A stretch of DNA of 32,926 bases. It comes from Candidatus Omnitrophota bacterium (GTDB lineage: Bacteria > Omnitrophota > Gorgyraeia > Zapsychrales > Zapsychraceae). Location: contig JACROV010000017.1 of the NCBI GenBank assembly GCA_016214285.1, positions 1 to 32,926 on the forward strand, written 5' to 3'. The translations under genes were made by a program, and so were the position numbers. Shown piece after piece: positions 7,503-14,521 of the stretch. Each line of letters begins with the position of its first letter. Within the stretch, counting starts at the first letter, position 1. Below the pieces are notes generated by a model. That model was not told the DNA's origin. It was given only the letters and a program-made list of their open reading frames with translations, and did no database searches.

Positions 7503-7736
7503 ATGCCGTACGATCAGTCGCTGGACGTGGAAACATTCAAGGAAACCAAAGAATTTGAAAAAACGCGCGTTACCGTGGGGGTTTTTTCCTACAACAACGG
7601 CGCCAAAAAGCTGCAATTATCGCGTGAGAACCTGGACCAGAACGAGCAATGGCGTTTTGCCAAGCTGGGTCGTCTGACCAAGGAAGAGGCCAGGGAGATC
7701 ATCCCCATCATGATGAAGGCTGCCGAAAAGATGTAA
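7503..7736 (+). CDS. Small conserved-looking protein of unknown function, 77 aa
   Basis: I do not recognise this protein. I chose ATG 7503 over the upstream TTG 7488 because GAAAGGGG (7490-7497) lies 5 nt before it. The product is soluble, charged and shows no signal or membrane segment. It reads as a short beta strand region (TRVTVGVFSYNNGAKKLQLSR) followed by a helical end (LTKEEAREIIPIMMKAAEKM). The arrangement resembles a small DNA- or RNA-binding or PC4-like fold, but this is only an impression. It lies between ybaB and greA with short gaps, hinting at a nucleoid or transcription context. Confidence 0.7.
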   Translation: MPYDQSLDVETFKETKEFEKTRVTVGVFSYNNGAKKLQLSRENLDQNEQWRFAKLGRLTKEEAREIIPIMMKAAEKM

Positions 7737-7749
7737 CCAAAGGATTGCC

Positions 7750-8226
7750 ATGACCACTGGAATTTATTTAACGCGCTCTGGCTATCAGAAATTGCATGGT
7801 GAGCTGGAAAACCTTCAGAAACAGCGGCGCCAGATCGCCAAGGCTATCGGAGAGGCCCGGTTGCAGGGCGATATCTCCGAGAACGCCGAATACGACGCGG
7901 CCAAAGATGCCCAGGCGCATAACGCGGCCCGGATCGCCGAGCTGGAGGGCAAGCTGGCGGCGGTGAGGATCATCGAGGATGAAAATATCCCCTCCGACAA
8001 GATCTTCATCGGCGCTGTCGTGACGCTAAGGGACGTTGATTCGGGAGAACAGTTGAAATACATGATGGTTTCACCCGAGGAAGCCAGCTACGAGGAAAAC
8101 AAGCTTTCCATTTATTCTCCCGTGGGCAAGGGGCTGATGGGCCGCGCCGCGGGAGAAGAGGTCCAGATCAAGGTTCCCGCCGGCACTCTGAAATATAAAA
8201 TTGTTAAGATCGAACGGCCCAAATAA
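7750..8226 (+). CDS. greA: Transcription elongation factor GreA
   Basis: This 158-aa factor rescues backtracked RNA polymerase by stimulating transcript cleavage. The N-terminal coiled coil (about residues 10-75) carries the family motif GDISENAEYDAAKDAQ (40-55), including the two tip acidic residues D41 and E44 that coordinate magnesium in the polymerase channel. The C-terminal FKBP-like domain contains GAVVTLRDVDSGE and SPVGKGLMGRAAGEEVQIKVP. Length is exactly as expected. AAAGGAT precedes the start. It is followed by a 220-nt repeat-filled gap, so it probably ends its transcription unit. Confidence 0.96.
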   Translation: MTTGIYLTRSGYQKLHGELENLQKQRRQIAKAIGEARLQGDISENAEYDAAKDAQAHNAARIAELEGKLAAVRIIEDENIPSDKIFIGAVVTLRDVDSGEQLKYMMVSPEEASYEENKLSIYSPVGKGLMGRAAGEEVQIKVPAGTLKYKIVKIERPK

Positions 8227-8436
8227 AAATAATCAAGACGCAAGAAACAATCATCAAATAAATTACAAATTTCAAGCGCCAAACCACAAACAATAGACAA
8301 TACTAAATGACCGGATCCCAAAATATCGCGTTTAAAGATCGTTTTATAATTTGAATTTTGGTATTGTGTATTGCTTGTAATTTGTGATTTGTTTATTGGA
8401 TATTGCCTGGTTATTGTCTCTTGGTTATTTCAACTT
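8227..8436. repeat. Long inverted repeat, word family CAAATTACAAACAATA (family 4)
   Basis: This fills the whole gap between greA and the next gene. The left arm holds AAATTACAAATTTCAAGC and CCACAAACAATAGACAATAC. The right arm holds TTTGGTATTGTGTATTGC, TTGTAATTTGTGATTTG and GGATATTGCCTGGTTATTG. The words are iterated and the arms are complementary in bulk, not base for base. No other gene is present in the gap. Related copies: 23520-23685, 25774-25912, 27834-27976. Confidence 0.75.
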
Positions 8437-8447
8437 GGGAGTTAACT

Positions 8448-9479
8448 TTGGTTAATATTGGTGTCATCGGGTGCGGCCAGTGGGGTCCCAACCATATCCG
8501 TATCTTCTCGCGATTGTCCAATTCGCGCGCCGTCATGTGCGCTGATCTTAGCGCCGACCGCCTGAGAACGATCAAGGAAAACTTTCCGCACATACAAACA
8601 ACGACGGACTATAAAGATATCCTGAAAAACCCGGATATTCATGCCGTTTGCATCGCTTCTCCCACCAACACGCATTTTAATTTCGCCAAAGAAGCCCTGG
8701 AGCGCGGCAAACATGTTTTCTGCGAAAAACCGTTGGCCCTGAAGACGGAAGAATGCGCGCACCTCCAAAAAATGGCCGCGCAAAAGAAAAAGATCCTCAT
8801 GGTCGGGCATGTATTTTTATTTAACGCGGGGATCAAACAGTTGAAAGAATATGTCCGTTCGGGCGAACTCGGCCGTGTTCATTACGCTCACTCAACGAGG
8901 ACCAATCTCGGGCCGTTTCGCTATGATGTCAGCGCCCTGTGGGACCTGGCGCCCCATGATATTTCCATTTTTAATTATCTCTTTGACAGCTCGCCGGTGA
9001 ACGTTTCGGCGCGCGGACAAAAATGCCTGGGCACCGAACGCGATGACCTGGTCTTTGGCACTTTAGAATACCCGCCGAAGGCTCCCGCGGAGGGCAGCAC
9101 GGTCGCTCACGTTCATGTCAGCTGGATCGATCCCAAAAAGGTGCGGCAGATCACCATTGTCGGTGAAAAAAAGATGGTCACGTGGGATGACCTGGACGAC
9201 GTTGGCCCGATAAAGCTCTATGACAAGCACGTCGAAAAATCCAGCGCGTATTATCTGACGTACGGAGAATTCAGGCTGTTGTCCAAGGAAGGCGGGATCA
9301 CGATTCCCAAGATTGATCTGAGCGAACCGCTGAAGACCCAGGACCAGTATTTTGTTGATTGTGTTGAGCGCAACGTTTCTGCGGATCTTGCCGACGCGGG
9401 CAAGGGACTCGACGTGGTCAAGACGCTGATCGCTCTGCAGAATTCCATTGAGCGCCAAGGGGCGTGCGTACATCTTTAA
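8448..9479 (+). CDS. Gfo/Idh/MocA family oxidoreductase (WlbA/WbpB-like)
   Basis: This NAD-dependent sugar dehydrogenase has a Rossmann start VNIGVIGCGQWGPNHIR and the family signature CEKPLALKTEE near residue 95. I chose TTG 8448, preceded by GGGAG (8437-8441). The tracked start at 8403 would add 15 residues translated from a repeat arm. Mature length is about 343 aa. It is followed by a WlbB/WbpD-like acetyltransferase and a glycosyltransferase. By analogy it could oxidise UDP-GlcNAc-uronic acid at C3 on the route to diacetylated amino-uronic sugars for surface polysaccharide. The matching aminotransferase and epimerase are not in the window, so the pathway assignment is inference. Confidence 0.85.
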   Translation: MVNIGVIGCGQWGPNHIRIFSRLSNSRAVMCADLSADRLRTIKENFPHIQTTTDYKDILKNPDIHAVCIASPTNTHFNFAKEALERGKHVFCEKPLALKTEECAHLQKMAAQKKKILMVGHVFLFNAGIKQLKEYVRSGELGRVHYAHSTRTNLGPFRYDVSALWDLAPHDISIFNYLFDSSPVNVSARGQKCLGTERDDLVFGTLEYPPKAPAEGSTVAHVHVSWIDPKKVRQITIVGEKKMVTWDDLDDVGPIKLYDKHVEKSSAYYLTYGEFRLLSKEGGITIPKIDLSEPLKTQDQYFVDCVERNVSADLADAGKGLDVVKTLIALQNSIERQGACVHL

Positions 9480-9605
9480 ACCCGGAATACGAAGCACGAA
9501 ACTCGAAATAAATTCGAATGACCAAAATATAAAGAACCAAAACAAAACATTTTAGAACTTTAGAATTTTGGATTTGTTTCGGATTTCGTGTTTCGGATTT
9601 TGAGC
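9480..9605. repeat. Inverted repeat, word family CGAAGCACGAAA (family 5)
   Basis: The left arm is AATACGAAGCACGAAACTCG and continues as CAAAATATAAAGAACCAAAAC. The right arm is GATTTGTTTCGGATTTCGTG plus TTTCGGATTTT. It fills the entire gap between the two sugar genes, which are otherwise likely co-transcribed. Other copies are at 10908-11042 and 18528-18710. Confidence 0.75.
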
Positions 9606-9607
9606 AA

Positions 9608-10174
9608 ATGATGAGTTACTTCAAACATAAAACCGCTCTGGTAGACAAGAAAGCCAAAATCGGCAAAGGCACCCGTCTGTGGGCTTTTACGAACGTCAAG
9701 GCCGGTGCCGTGATCGGCCGCGGCTGTAATATTTGCGACGGCAGTTTTGTCGAAGGCGGGGCGGTCGTCGGCGATAACGTCACCATCAAGCACCATGTGG
9801 CCGTCTTTGACGGAGTGACTATCGGCGACGGTGTTTTTGTCGGGTCGAACGCGGCGTTTATCAACGACCGGCATCCGCGCAGCAAGAAAAAAAAATGGGT
9901 GCTGGAAAAGACGGTCGTCGGTAAAGGAGCAACGATCGGCAGTAACGCGGTCATTATGTGCGGGATCAGAATCGGGGCTCACGCGGTTGTGGGAGCGGGG
10001 AGTGTCGTGACCAGGGATGTCGCGCCTTTTACGGTCGTCTACGGTAATCCGGCCTCGGTCAAAGGTTATGCCTGCCATTGCGGGCGCAAGCTTGATAAGA
10101 ACTTAAAATGTTCATGCGGGAAGCGATATTCAAAAGATCAATTGAAAGTAAGAAGTGACTTCTTACTCTTATGA
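9608..10174 (+). CDS. Left-handed beta-helix acetyltransferase (WlbB/WbpD-like)
   Basis: This 188-aa protein has hexapeptide repeats typical of LbH acyltransferases over about residues 12-155 (IGKGTR, VIGRGC, VVGDNV, TIGDGV, VVGKGA, TIGSNA, RIGAHA, VVGAGS). The insertion carrying FINDRHPRSKKKKW matches UDP-amino-sugar N-acetyltransferases of the WbpD type. The C-terminus has two CxCG pairs (CHCGRKL, CSCGKRY), which look like a small zinc-binding tail. It would acetylate a UDP-linked amino-uronic sugar with acetyl-CoA in the cytoplasm. It overlaps the next gene by 4 nt (ATGA). The pairing with the upstream dehydrogenase supports the WlbA/WlbB interpretation. Confidence 0.87.
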   Translation: MMSYFKHKTALVDKKAKIGKGTRLWAFTNVKAGAVIGRGCNICDGSFVEGGAVVGDNVTIKHHVAVFDGVTIGDGVFVGSNAAFINDRHPRSKKKKWVLEKTVVGKGATIGSNAVIMCGIRIGAHAVVGAGSVVTRDVAPFTVVYGNPASVKGYACHCGRKLDKNLKCSCGKRYSKDQLKVRSDFLLL

Positions 10175-10902
10175 ACAAGATCCTGGTCTGTCCCGTTGCT
10201 TTCAATGAGAACGTCAAGCTAAGGAGCGCCATCGAACGGTTCCTTAAGAGTCCCGCGAGGGACAGAGCGGATTATTTGATCGTGGACGATGCCTCGACCG
10301 ACGGGACGACGGAGATGATCCATAGTTTCGCCGCGCGCGGGGTGCAAACGATCCGGCATGAGAACCGCGGCGGGGTCGGCGCCGCCATTCGCACGGCGAT
10401 CAAATACGCCATCAGCCATGGATATGAAGTCCTGGTGATCATGGCCGGGAACGATAAGGATAACCCCGATGAAATTCCCCGGCTCATTGACCCCATTATC
10501 CGGGAAGGTTATGATCTCGTCCAGGGTTCGCGGTATTTAAGTCCTGAAGGTGCCGGCGGCGATATGCCTTTTTACCGGAAGGTGGCGACACGCCTTCATC
10601 CAATGCTGATGTCGCTTGTCGTCGGGAAGAAACTGACCGACAGTACTAACGGATTCCGGGCTTTTCAGTTATCGATATTCGAAAATAAGGCGATCGACGT
10701 CGATCAGGACTGGCTGGATCATTATGAACTGGAACCTTATTTGTTGTATAAAGCCATTACGCTGGGATGCAAGTTCAGAGAGGCTCCGGTAACGAAAATC
10801 TATCCGCCGCGGAAACTGGGGTACACAAAAATGCGTCCTATTGTCGGATGGTGGAGCATTTTGAAACCGGTAGTTTATCTGGGTTTGAGGATTAAAAAAT
10901 AG
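10171..10902 (+). CDS. Family 2 glycosyltransferase (DPM1-like)
   Basis: This 243-aa GT-A fold enzyme opens with ILVCPVAFNENVKLRSAIER. The nucleotide-binding DDASTDGT appears near residue 38 and the variant MAGNDKDNPDEIPRL near residue 88, in place of a textbook DxD. The later LTDSTNGFRAFQ and REAPVTKIYPPRKLGYTKM match dolichyl-phosphate-sugar-synthase-like GT2 enzymes. There is no C-terminal membrane segment, so it is probably peripheral. It would transfer a sugar to a lipid carrier or growing glycan. It is coupled to the acetyltransferase by an ATGA overlap, which places it in the same surface-sugar unit. Confidence 0.88.
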   Translation: MNKILVCPVAFNENVKLRSAIERFLKSPARDRADYLIVDDASTDGTTEMIHSFAARGVQTIRHENRGGVGAAIRTAIKYAISHGYEVLVIMAGNDKDNPDEIPRLIDPIIREGYDLVQGSRYLSPEGAGGDMPFYRKVATRLHPMLMSLVVGKKLTDSTNGFRAFQLSIFENKAIDVDQDWLDHYELEPYLLYKAITLGCKFREAPVTKIYPPRKLGYTKMRPIVGWWSILKPVVYLGLRIKK

Positions 10903-10907
10903 TACGT

Positions 10908-11042
10908 CTAAATTCGAAGCACGAAATCCGAAACAAGCACGAAATTTAAAACACTAAAAATTCAAAAAATGAAGTTGTTTTAACCATTTGAATTTAAAGT
11001 TTTGAGTTTGTTTCGGGTTTCGTACTTCGAATTTCGGATTTA
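10908..11042. repeat. Inverted repeat, word family CGAAGCACGAAA (family 5)
   Basis: The left arm is AATTCGAAGCACGAAATCCG followed by AAACAAGCACGAAAT. The right arm is GTTTGTTTCGGGTTTCGTAC and TTCGAATTTCGGATTT. It fills the gap between the GT2 gene and the small lipoprotein gene. A ribosome site (AAAGGGGGA) for the next gene lies just after it. Confidence 0.75.
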
Positions 11043-11057
11043 CACAAAGGGGGACAT

Positions 11058-11330
11058 ATGAACAAGAAAATAATTTTGTTGTTTTTAGTATCGGCCATCG
11101 TTGGGTGTACTTATGCCGGCGAACGGGAATTAAGCGATTATATCAATAAACCTTCCACGATAGTTCAGGACCCGCATTTCGGGAATTACAAAGAAAAACT
11201 TGACGCGCTTGAGAAGCAGTATTTGGAGAAAGAGATCACGTACGCGCAATATCTGGAGCAAAAGACCGCCCTGGACGATCAATATAATAAGGAAGTCGAG
11301 GAGCGCAACCAAAAGATCATGGGGCAATAG
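11058..11330 (+). CDS. Small coiled-coil lipoprotein
   Basis: This is a 90-aa protein with a conventional lipoprotein signal (MNKKIILLFLVSAIVGC, lipobox IVGC, Cys17). It is not repeat-derived, in contrast to several other lipoproteins in the window. The mature part is charged and helical. Its stretch LEKQYLEKEITYAQYLEQK resembles the SHOCT-type short helical motif (one helix, turn, ITxxxYxxxK). AAAGGGGGA upstream is a good ribosome site. It sits before a TrmH-type methylase, possibly in the same transcript. Function is unknown; it is likely anchored to the inner or outer membrane. Confidence 0.8.
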   Translation: MNKKIILLFLVSAIVGCTYAGERELSDYINKPSTIVQDPHFGNYKEKLDALEKQYLEKEITYAQYLEQKTALDDQYNKEVEERNQKIMGQ

Positions 11331-11349
11331 CCCCTCAAGAGAGGTCATG

Positions 11350-12075
11350 ATGAAACTGTTCGGTAAAAATCCGGTGATGGAACGTTTGCGGTCGAACCCG
11401 CAGAGCATCCGCAAAATCTTTATCCAGCCCGGCCTGCCGGAGGCCGCCTACATTTACAAAAAGGCCAAGCAGCACGGGATCCCGGTCTTCGCGGTCCCGG
11501 ACGCGAAGTTCGCGAAGATCAGCCGGACGCGCAATACCCAGGGCGTTCTGATGGACGTCGATGATTTCGCGTACGTCCCTTACGATGAATTATTGGAGAC
11601 CGCGGGAGAAAAAAAGCGTACCATTGTCTTTTTGGACAGCCTCAATGATCCCCAGAACCTGGGCGCGATCATAAGAAGTTTGGGTTGTCTGGCGGGGTTC
11701 GCCGTTGTTTTGCCAACGCATGATTCGGTCGGCGTCACCGAGGCCGTCTTGCGGGTCGCCTCCGGCGGGGACAATTACATCCCTGTCGCCCGGGTCGCCA
11801 ATTTGAACAACGCTATCAAGGCGGCCAAAGAGGCCGGATATACGATCGCCGGGGCCGTCGTCGATGGCGGGCAAAGCCTGTTTGAGACCAGCTTGCCGTA
11901 TCCTTTGGGCCTGGTCGTCGGGTCAGAGCAAAAAGGGATCCGGGACGTCATCCGCAAGTATTTGGACCTGGAGTTGACGATCCCCATGCCGGTCAACACC
12001 CTGTCATTTAACGTGGCGCACGCCACAACGATTTTTTGCTATGAGATCGCGAAACAGAAAAAAAACGCCAAATAA
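11350..12075 (+). CDS. TrmH/SpoU-family RNA 2'-O-ribose methyltransferase (RlmB-like)
   Basis: This is a SPOUT methylase that modifies ribose in rRNA or tRNA with SAM. The N-terminal substrate-binding domain begins KLFGKNPVMERL. The SPOUT motifs follow: LDSLNDPQNLGAIIRS (motif 1), LGLVVGSEQKGI (motif 2) and LTIPMPVNTLSFNVAHATTI (motif 3). I placed the start at ATG 11350 (ATG 11347 is possible), next to GAGAGG at 11339-11344. The tracked start at 11200 reads through the previous gene in another frame and is rejected. The length of about 242 aa fits RlmB/TrmH. It overlaps the HD gene by 35 nt. Confidence 0.9.
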   Translation: MKLFGKNPVMERLRSNPQSIRKIFIQPGLPEAAYIYKKAKQHGIPVFAVPDAKFAKISRTRNTQGVLMDVDDFAYVPYDELLETAGEKKRTIVFLDSLNDPQNLGAIIRSLGCLAGFAVVLPTHDSVGVTEAVLRVASGGDNYIPVARVANLNNAIKAAKEAGYTIAGAVVDGGQSLFETSLPYPLGLVVGSEQKGIRDVIRKYLDLELTIPMPVNTLSFNVAHATTIFCYEIAKQKKNAK

Positions 12076-12658
12076 GAACAATAAATCCGTCGTGAACGCC
12101 GTCAATCTTTTCGCCGAAGCGGGACTGCTCAAGAGGATCAAACGCAGCGGCTGGTGGGTGGCCGGCATCAAAGACCCCGAGAGCGTGGCCGAACATTGTT
12201 TCCGGTGCGCCGTCATGGCCTATTACATCGCGCACCTGGAGAAGGCGAACGTTTCCAGGGTGATGATCATGGCGTTGTTCAACGACGTGCATGAATCGCG
12301 CATCAATGACCTGCACAAGATGGGGCATTTTTACATTGATTTTAAGGAAGCGGAGAAAATGGTCTTTAAAGACCAGATCAAGGATCTGGACCGGTCCGTC
12401 AAAGGAGAGCTGGAGATCCTGCGTAAAGAATATGAGGCCCAGCGGACGAAGGAGAGTTTGGTTGCCAGAGATGCCGATATCCTCGAGTGCTTGCTCCAGG
12501 CCAAGGAATATTACGACCACGGCTATCTTAAGGCCGCGAAGTTTTTCAAGGCCGCGCCGGAGCATTTAAAGACGAAAACCGCCCGGCGGTTGTGGCGCGA
12601 GATTCAACAATGGGACAGCAGTGCCTGGTGGGAAAGGGTAGTTAAATTTGAAAGGTAG
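12041..12658 (+). CDS. HD-domain phosphohydrolase-like protein with an altered HD motif
   Basis: This 205-aa protein of the YfbR/HDDC2-like HD superfamily (COG1896 type) has the usual first metal histidine in DPESVAEHCFR (about residues 45-55). The motif that normally reads HD reads FNDVHESRINDLHKMG here, so His is replaced by Asn. The last Asp appears in ARDADILECL. Family members remove phosphate from 5'-deoxynucleotides. With one metal ligand changed, the activity is uncertain. The frame opens at ATG 12041 inside the methylase gene; GTG 12092 is an alternative start. The 3' end overlaps the M48 gene start region. Confidence 0.82.
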   Translation: MRSRNRKKTPNKNNKSVVNAVNLFAEAGLLKRIKRSGWWVAGIKDPESVAEHCFRCAVMAYYIAHLEKANVSRVMIMALFNDVHESRINDLHKMGHFYIDFKEAEKMVFKDQIKDLDRSVKGELEILRKEYEAQRTKESLVARDADILECLLQAKEYYDHGYLKAAKFFKAAPEHLKTKTARRLWREIQQWDSSAWWERVVKFER

Positions 12659-13547
12659 AGTTACCGGACATCCGGTGACCCGGATATCCGGATATCCGGG
12701 TCTTCTAGTCCCGGGTTCCCGGATAGCCGGATTCCCAAAATTCTTAGTCTGTAGTCTCTGGTCTGTAGTCTTTGGTCTGTTCCTGCAAGGCTGCGCCACG
12801 ATGTACAACCCCGCCATGGGCCGCGAAGAATTCATCTTGATCTCCACGCCCTCCGAAGTGGAAATGGGCAAAAGTATCCACGAGAGCATTACCCGGGAAT
12901 ATAAGCTTTCCAGGAATCCGGCGCAGGTCGACAGGGTCCGCCGTATCGGTGAACGTGTCGCCAAAGTTTCCGACCGGCAGGATTATGAGTATCATTTCTA
13001 TCTTATCGAAGAAGACGAGATGAACGCCTTCACGACGCCGGGCGGCAATATTTACGTTTATACGGGTTTGCTGGAAAAGCTTAAGAACGACGACCAAGTA
13101 GCGTCGGTGTTGGCCCATGAGATCGGGCATTGCGCCGCGCGGCATACGGTCAAGAAATTTCAGGCAGCGCTGGGATATGATCTGATCAGCAGAATTGTCC
13201 TCAGCCGTATCGGTGACGGGACCGCCCGGCAGATCACGGAGTTGAGCTCCAACGCGGCCATGAGCATCATTTTTTCCGCCTACAGCCGCAAGGATGAATA
13301 TGAAGCGGACCGGCTGGGGGTCAAGTATATGCATCTGGCCTGTTTCGATCCCGGCGCCAGTATCGAAACGTTCAAGATCCTGGAGGCCGATTCCAAAGGC
13401 CCCGACGTTCCGCTTATTTTGCGCAGTCATCCCTATATCCATGACCGTATCCGCATGGCGGAAGAAGAGATCAAAGCTCTGGGGAGCAAATATGGGCCTG
13501 CCTGCCGACGTAACTTATCGTTTGCCCAAATTCCTATTGTCCTGTAA
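12648..13547 (+). CDS. M48 family metallopeptidase lipoprotein (BepA/LoiP-like)
   Basis: This zinc peptidase of the periplasm or outer membrane has HEIGH at 157-161 and the third ligand in DEYEADRLG (Glu219). The N-terminus runs from TTG 12648. About 30 residues (such as VTRISGYPGLLVPG) come from CCGGATATCC-type repeats, then the hydrophobic core FLVCSLWSVVFGLFLQGC comes from AGTCTGTAGTC-type repeats and ends at the lipobox (Cys49). The N-terminal start is therefore uncertain, but the lipobox is convincing. BepA-like enzymes degrade stalled outer-membrane proteins such as LptD; BamD-like and LptE-like genes lie 2.6 kb downstream. A second M48 lipoprotein gene is at 24905. Confidence 0.87.
   Translation: MKGRVTGHPVTRISGYPGLLVPGSRIAGFPKFLVCSLWSVVFGLFLQGCATMYNPAMGREEFILISTPSEVEMGKSIHESITREYKLSRNPAQVDRVRRIGERVAKVSDRQDYEYHFYLIEEDEMNAFTTPGGNIYVYTGLLEKLKNDDQVASVLAHEIGHCAARHTVKKFQAALGYDLISRIVLSRIGDGTARQITELSSNAAMSIIFSAYSRKDEYEADRLGVKYMHLACFDPGASIETFKILEADSKGPDVPLILRSHPYIHDRIRMAEEEIKALGSKYGPACRRNLSFAQIPIVL
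12657..12782 (+). repeat. CCGGATATCC-word repeat followed by AGTCTGTAGTC-word arm (families 3 and 2)
   Basis: The first part iterates near-palindromic words such as CCGGATATCCGG and CCCGGATAGCCGG. The second is a single arm, TTAGTCTGTAGTCTCTGGTC, then TGTAGTCTTTGGTCTG. Both lie inside the M48 reading frame and encode its N-terminal region and signal core. Family 3 recurs at 22320-22425; family 2 at 3970 and 21905. Confidence 0.7.
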
Positions 13548-13593
13548 AATGACGGCTTAAGTAAAAAAGTCGATCCCCCATCCTGCTTGAAAT

Positions 13594-13600
13594 AGGAGGA
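13594..13600 (+). promoter_or_regulatory. Strong Shine-Dalgarno site for the hydrolase remnant
   Basis: AGGAGGA lies 6 nt before ATG 13607 and is the strongest ribosome site in the window. It supports that start and shows that the truncated frame was once a properly expressed gene. Confidence 0.7.
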
Positions 13601-13606
13601 GTCAGA

Positions 13607-14035
13607 ATGCGCGTCATTTTTGCCATCCACGGGATCCGGAGCGCGAAGAAAGATAATTGGGTCTATAAATTTGCCGATTTCGTCGGCAAAGACCCGAGGT
13701 TTAAAGATGATCTCTCCGTTCCGTATCCATACGGGTTTCTTCTCGCTCTCGATTCTGTTAATCCCAAGACAAAATTTGATCATGTCAAAATGGTCATGAG
13801 GGAATTACGCGCGCTCACCGGCAAATATCCCGATGCCGGATTGAATATCGCCGCTCATAGTTACGGCACGGAATTAAGTTACCAGGCCATCAAGCGAAGC
13901 GGGGAGGACGGCAAGCCGCCGATCAAAGTCAACAAACTGATCCTCATCGCGAGTATCGTCTCCGCCCATCTCGAATATATTCTAGCCTTAATAAATTCTT
14001 CAATTCTTAATTATTTAATAGGGTTATGCCCTTGA
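13607..14035 (+). pseudogene. Truncated alpha/beta hydrolase
   Basis: The first 120 residues look like an alpha/beta hydrolase. There is an opening FAIHGIRS (oxyanion region) and a nucleophile elbow AAHSYGTE (about residues 84-91, G/A-x-S-x-G type), followed by NKLILIASIVS. At about 13975 homology and base composition change abruptly. The last 22 residues (ALINSSILNYLIGLCP) come from AT-rich DNA and the left arm of an inverted repeat. The C-terminal third, including the catalytic His, is missing. The likely reason is insertion or recombination with the mobile DNA that follows. It probably encodes no active enzyme, although the start and ribosome site are intact. Confidence 0.7.
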
Positions 14036-14110
14036 CTACCACTTCCAGCATACGATGGGCACGAAATCCTGTTGCACTGTTCATCAAAGGCATAACCCTA
14101 TTATTTAATT
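14009..14110. mobile_element. MITE-like inverted-repeat element (102 bp)
   Basis: Two 25-nt arms face each other: TAATAGGGTTATGCC on the left and GGCATAACCCTATTA on the right. They match at 22 of 25 positions, with a 52-nt interior that has a weaker internal hairpin (GATGGGCA / TGTTCATC). It has no coding capacity. It sits at the junction where the hydrolase ends and the restriction-modification remnant begins. Just beyond the right arm is AGAAGGGGACAGATTTG, which resembles a sequence I remember around REP-type elements with Y1 transposases. No transposase is nearby, so any movement would be in trans. Confidence 0.55.
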
Positions 14111-14436
14111 CACTTAGACAGAAGGGGACAGATTTGCATCCTCAAATTTTAGTTAGTGATCTTAAAAAGCTACCTATAAAGAATCTTCCCTTTCAGGACC
14201 AAAAACCGTTTCTTGTTTTGGTTGAGAGAATATTGGCTTTAACTAGAACAAATGATTATGAGAAAAATCTGGAGAAACAATCCAAGGTGAAAGGTTTTCA
14301 ATGCCAAATCGACCAGACGGTCTACAAGCTTTACGGCCTGACGGAAGAGGAAATCAAAATCGTGGAAGGTGATTCGAGCGCGCAGAACACCAGCGAACTC
14401 GTCAAAACCCGCTTCGACAAGGCGGGGAGTGTATAG
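14026..14436 (+). pseudogene. C-terminal remnant of a type IIG restriction-modification enzyme
   Basis: From about residue 45 the frame reads like the C-terminal specificity and tail region of Eco57I/TaqI-like restriction-methylase fusions: KKLPIKNLPFQDQKPFLVLV, then QIDQTVYKLYGLTEEEIKIV and EGDS at the end. That YxLYGLTEEEIxIVEG ending is highly characteristic. The first 40 residues come from the inverted-repeat element and are not part of the family. The methylase and nuclease domains, normally about 800-1000 residues, are absent. It is thus a 5'-truncated gene, now fused to mobile DNA. It marks the site as a former defence locus. Confidence 0.75.
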
Positions 14437-14521
14437 ACAAAGATGGGCGAAATCGGTTACTTTAAAATAAGTATAATAAAAAAGGCATCAATTTTATATA
14501 AATGATATACTTTTAACAAAT

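Noticed and set aside
8403-8447. Tracked upstream extension of the Gfo/Idh/MocA gene
   Set aside because: It translates a repeat arm. TTG 8448 has a GGGAG at proper spacing and fits the Rossmann start. Here the protein is cytoplasmic, so a repeat-derived signal makes no sense.
11200-11349. Tracked upstream extension of the TrmH-type methylase
   Set aside because: It overlaps the small lipoprotein gene in another frame and reads as a basic low-complexity peptide. The domain begins at KLFGKNPVMERL, next to a ribosome site.
12744-13442. 232-codon minus-strand frame opposite the M48 gene
   Set aside because: The plus-strand M48 motifs are unambiguous. The antisense product has no recognisable motif.
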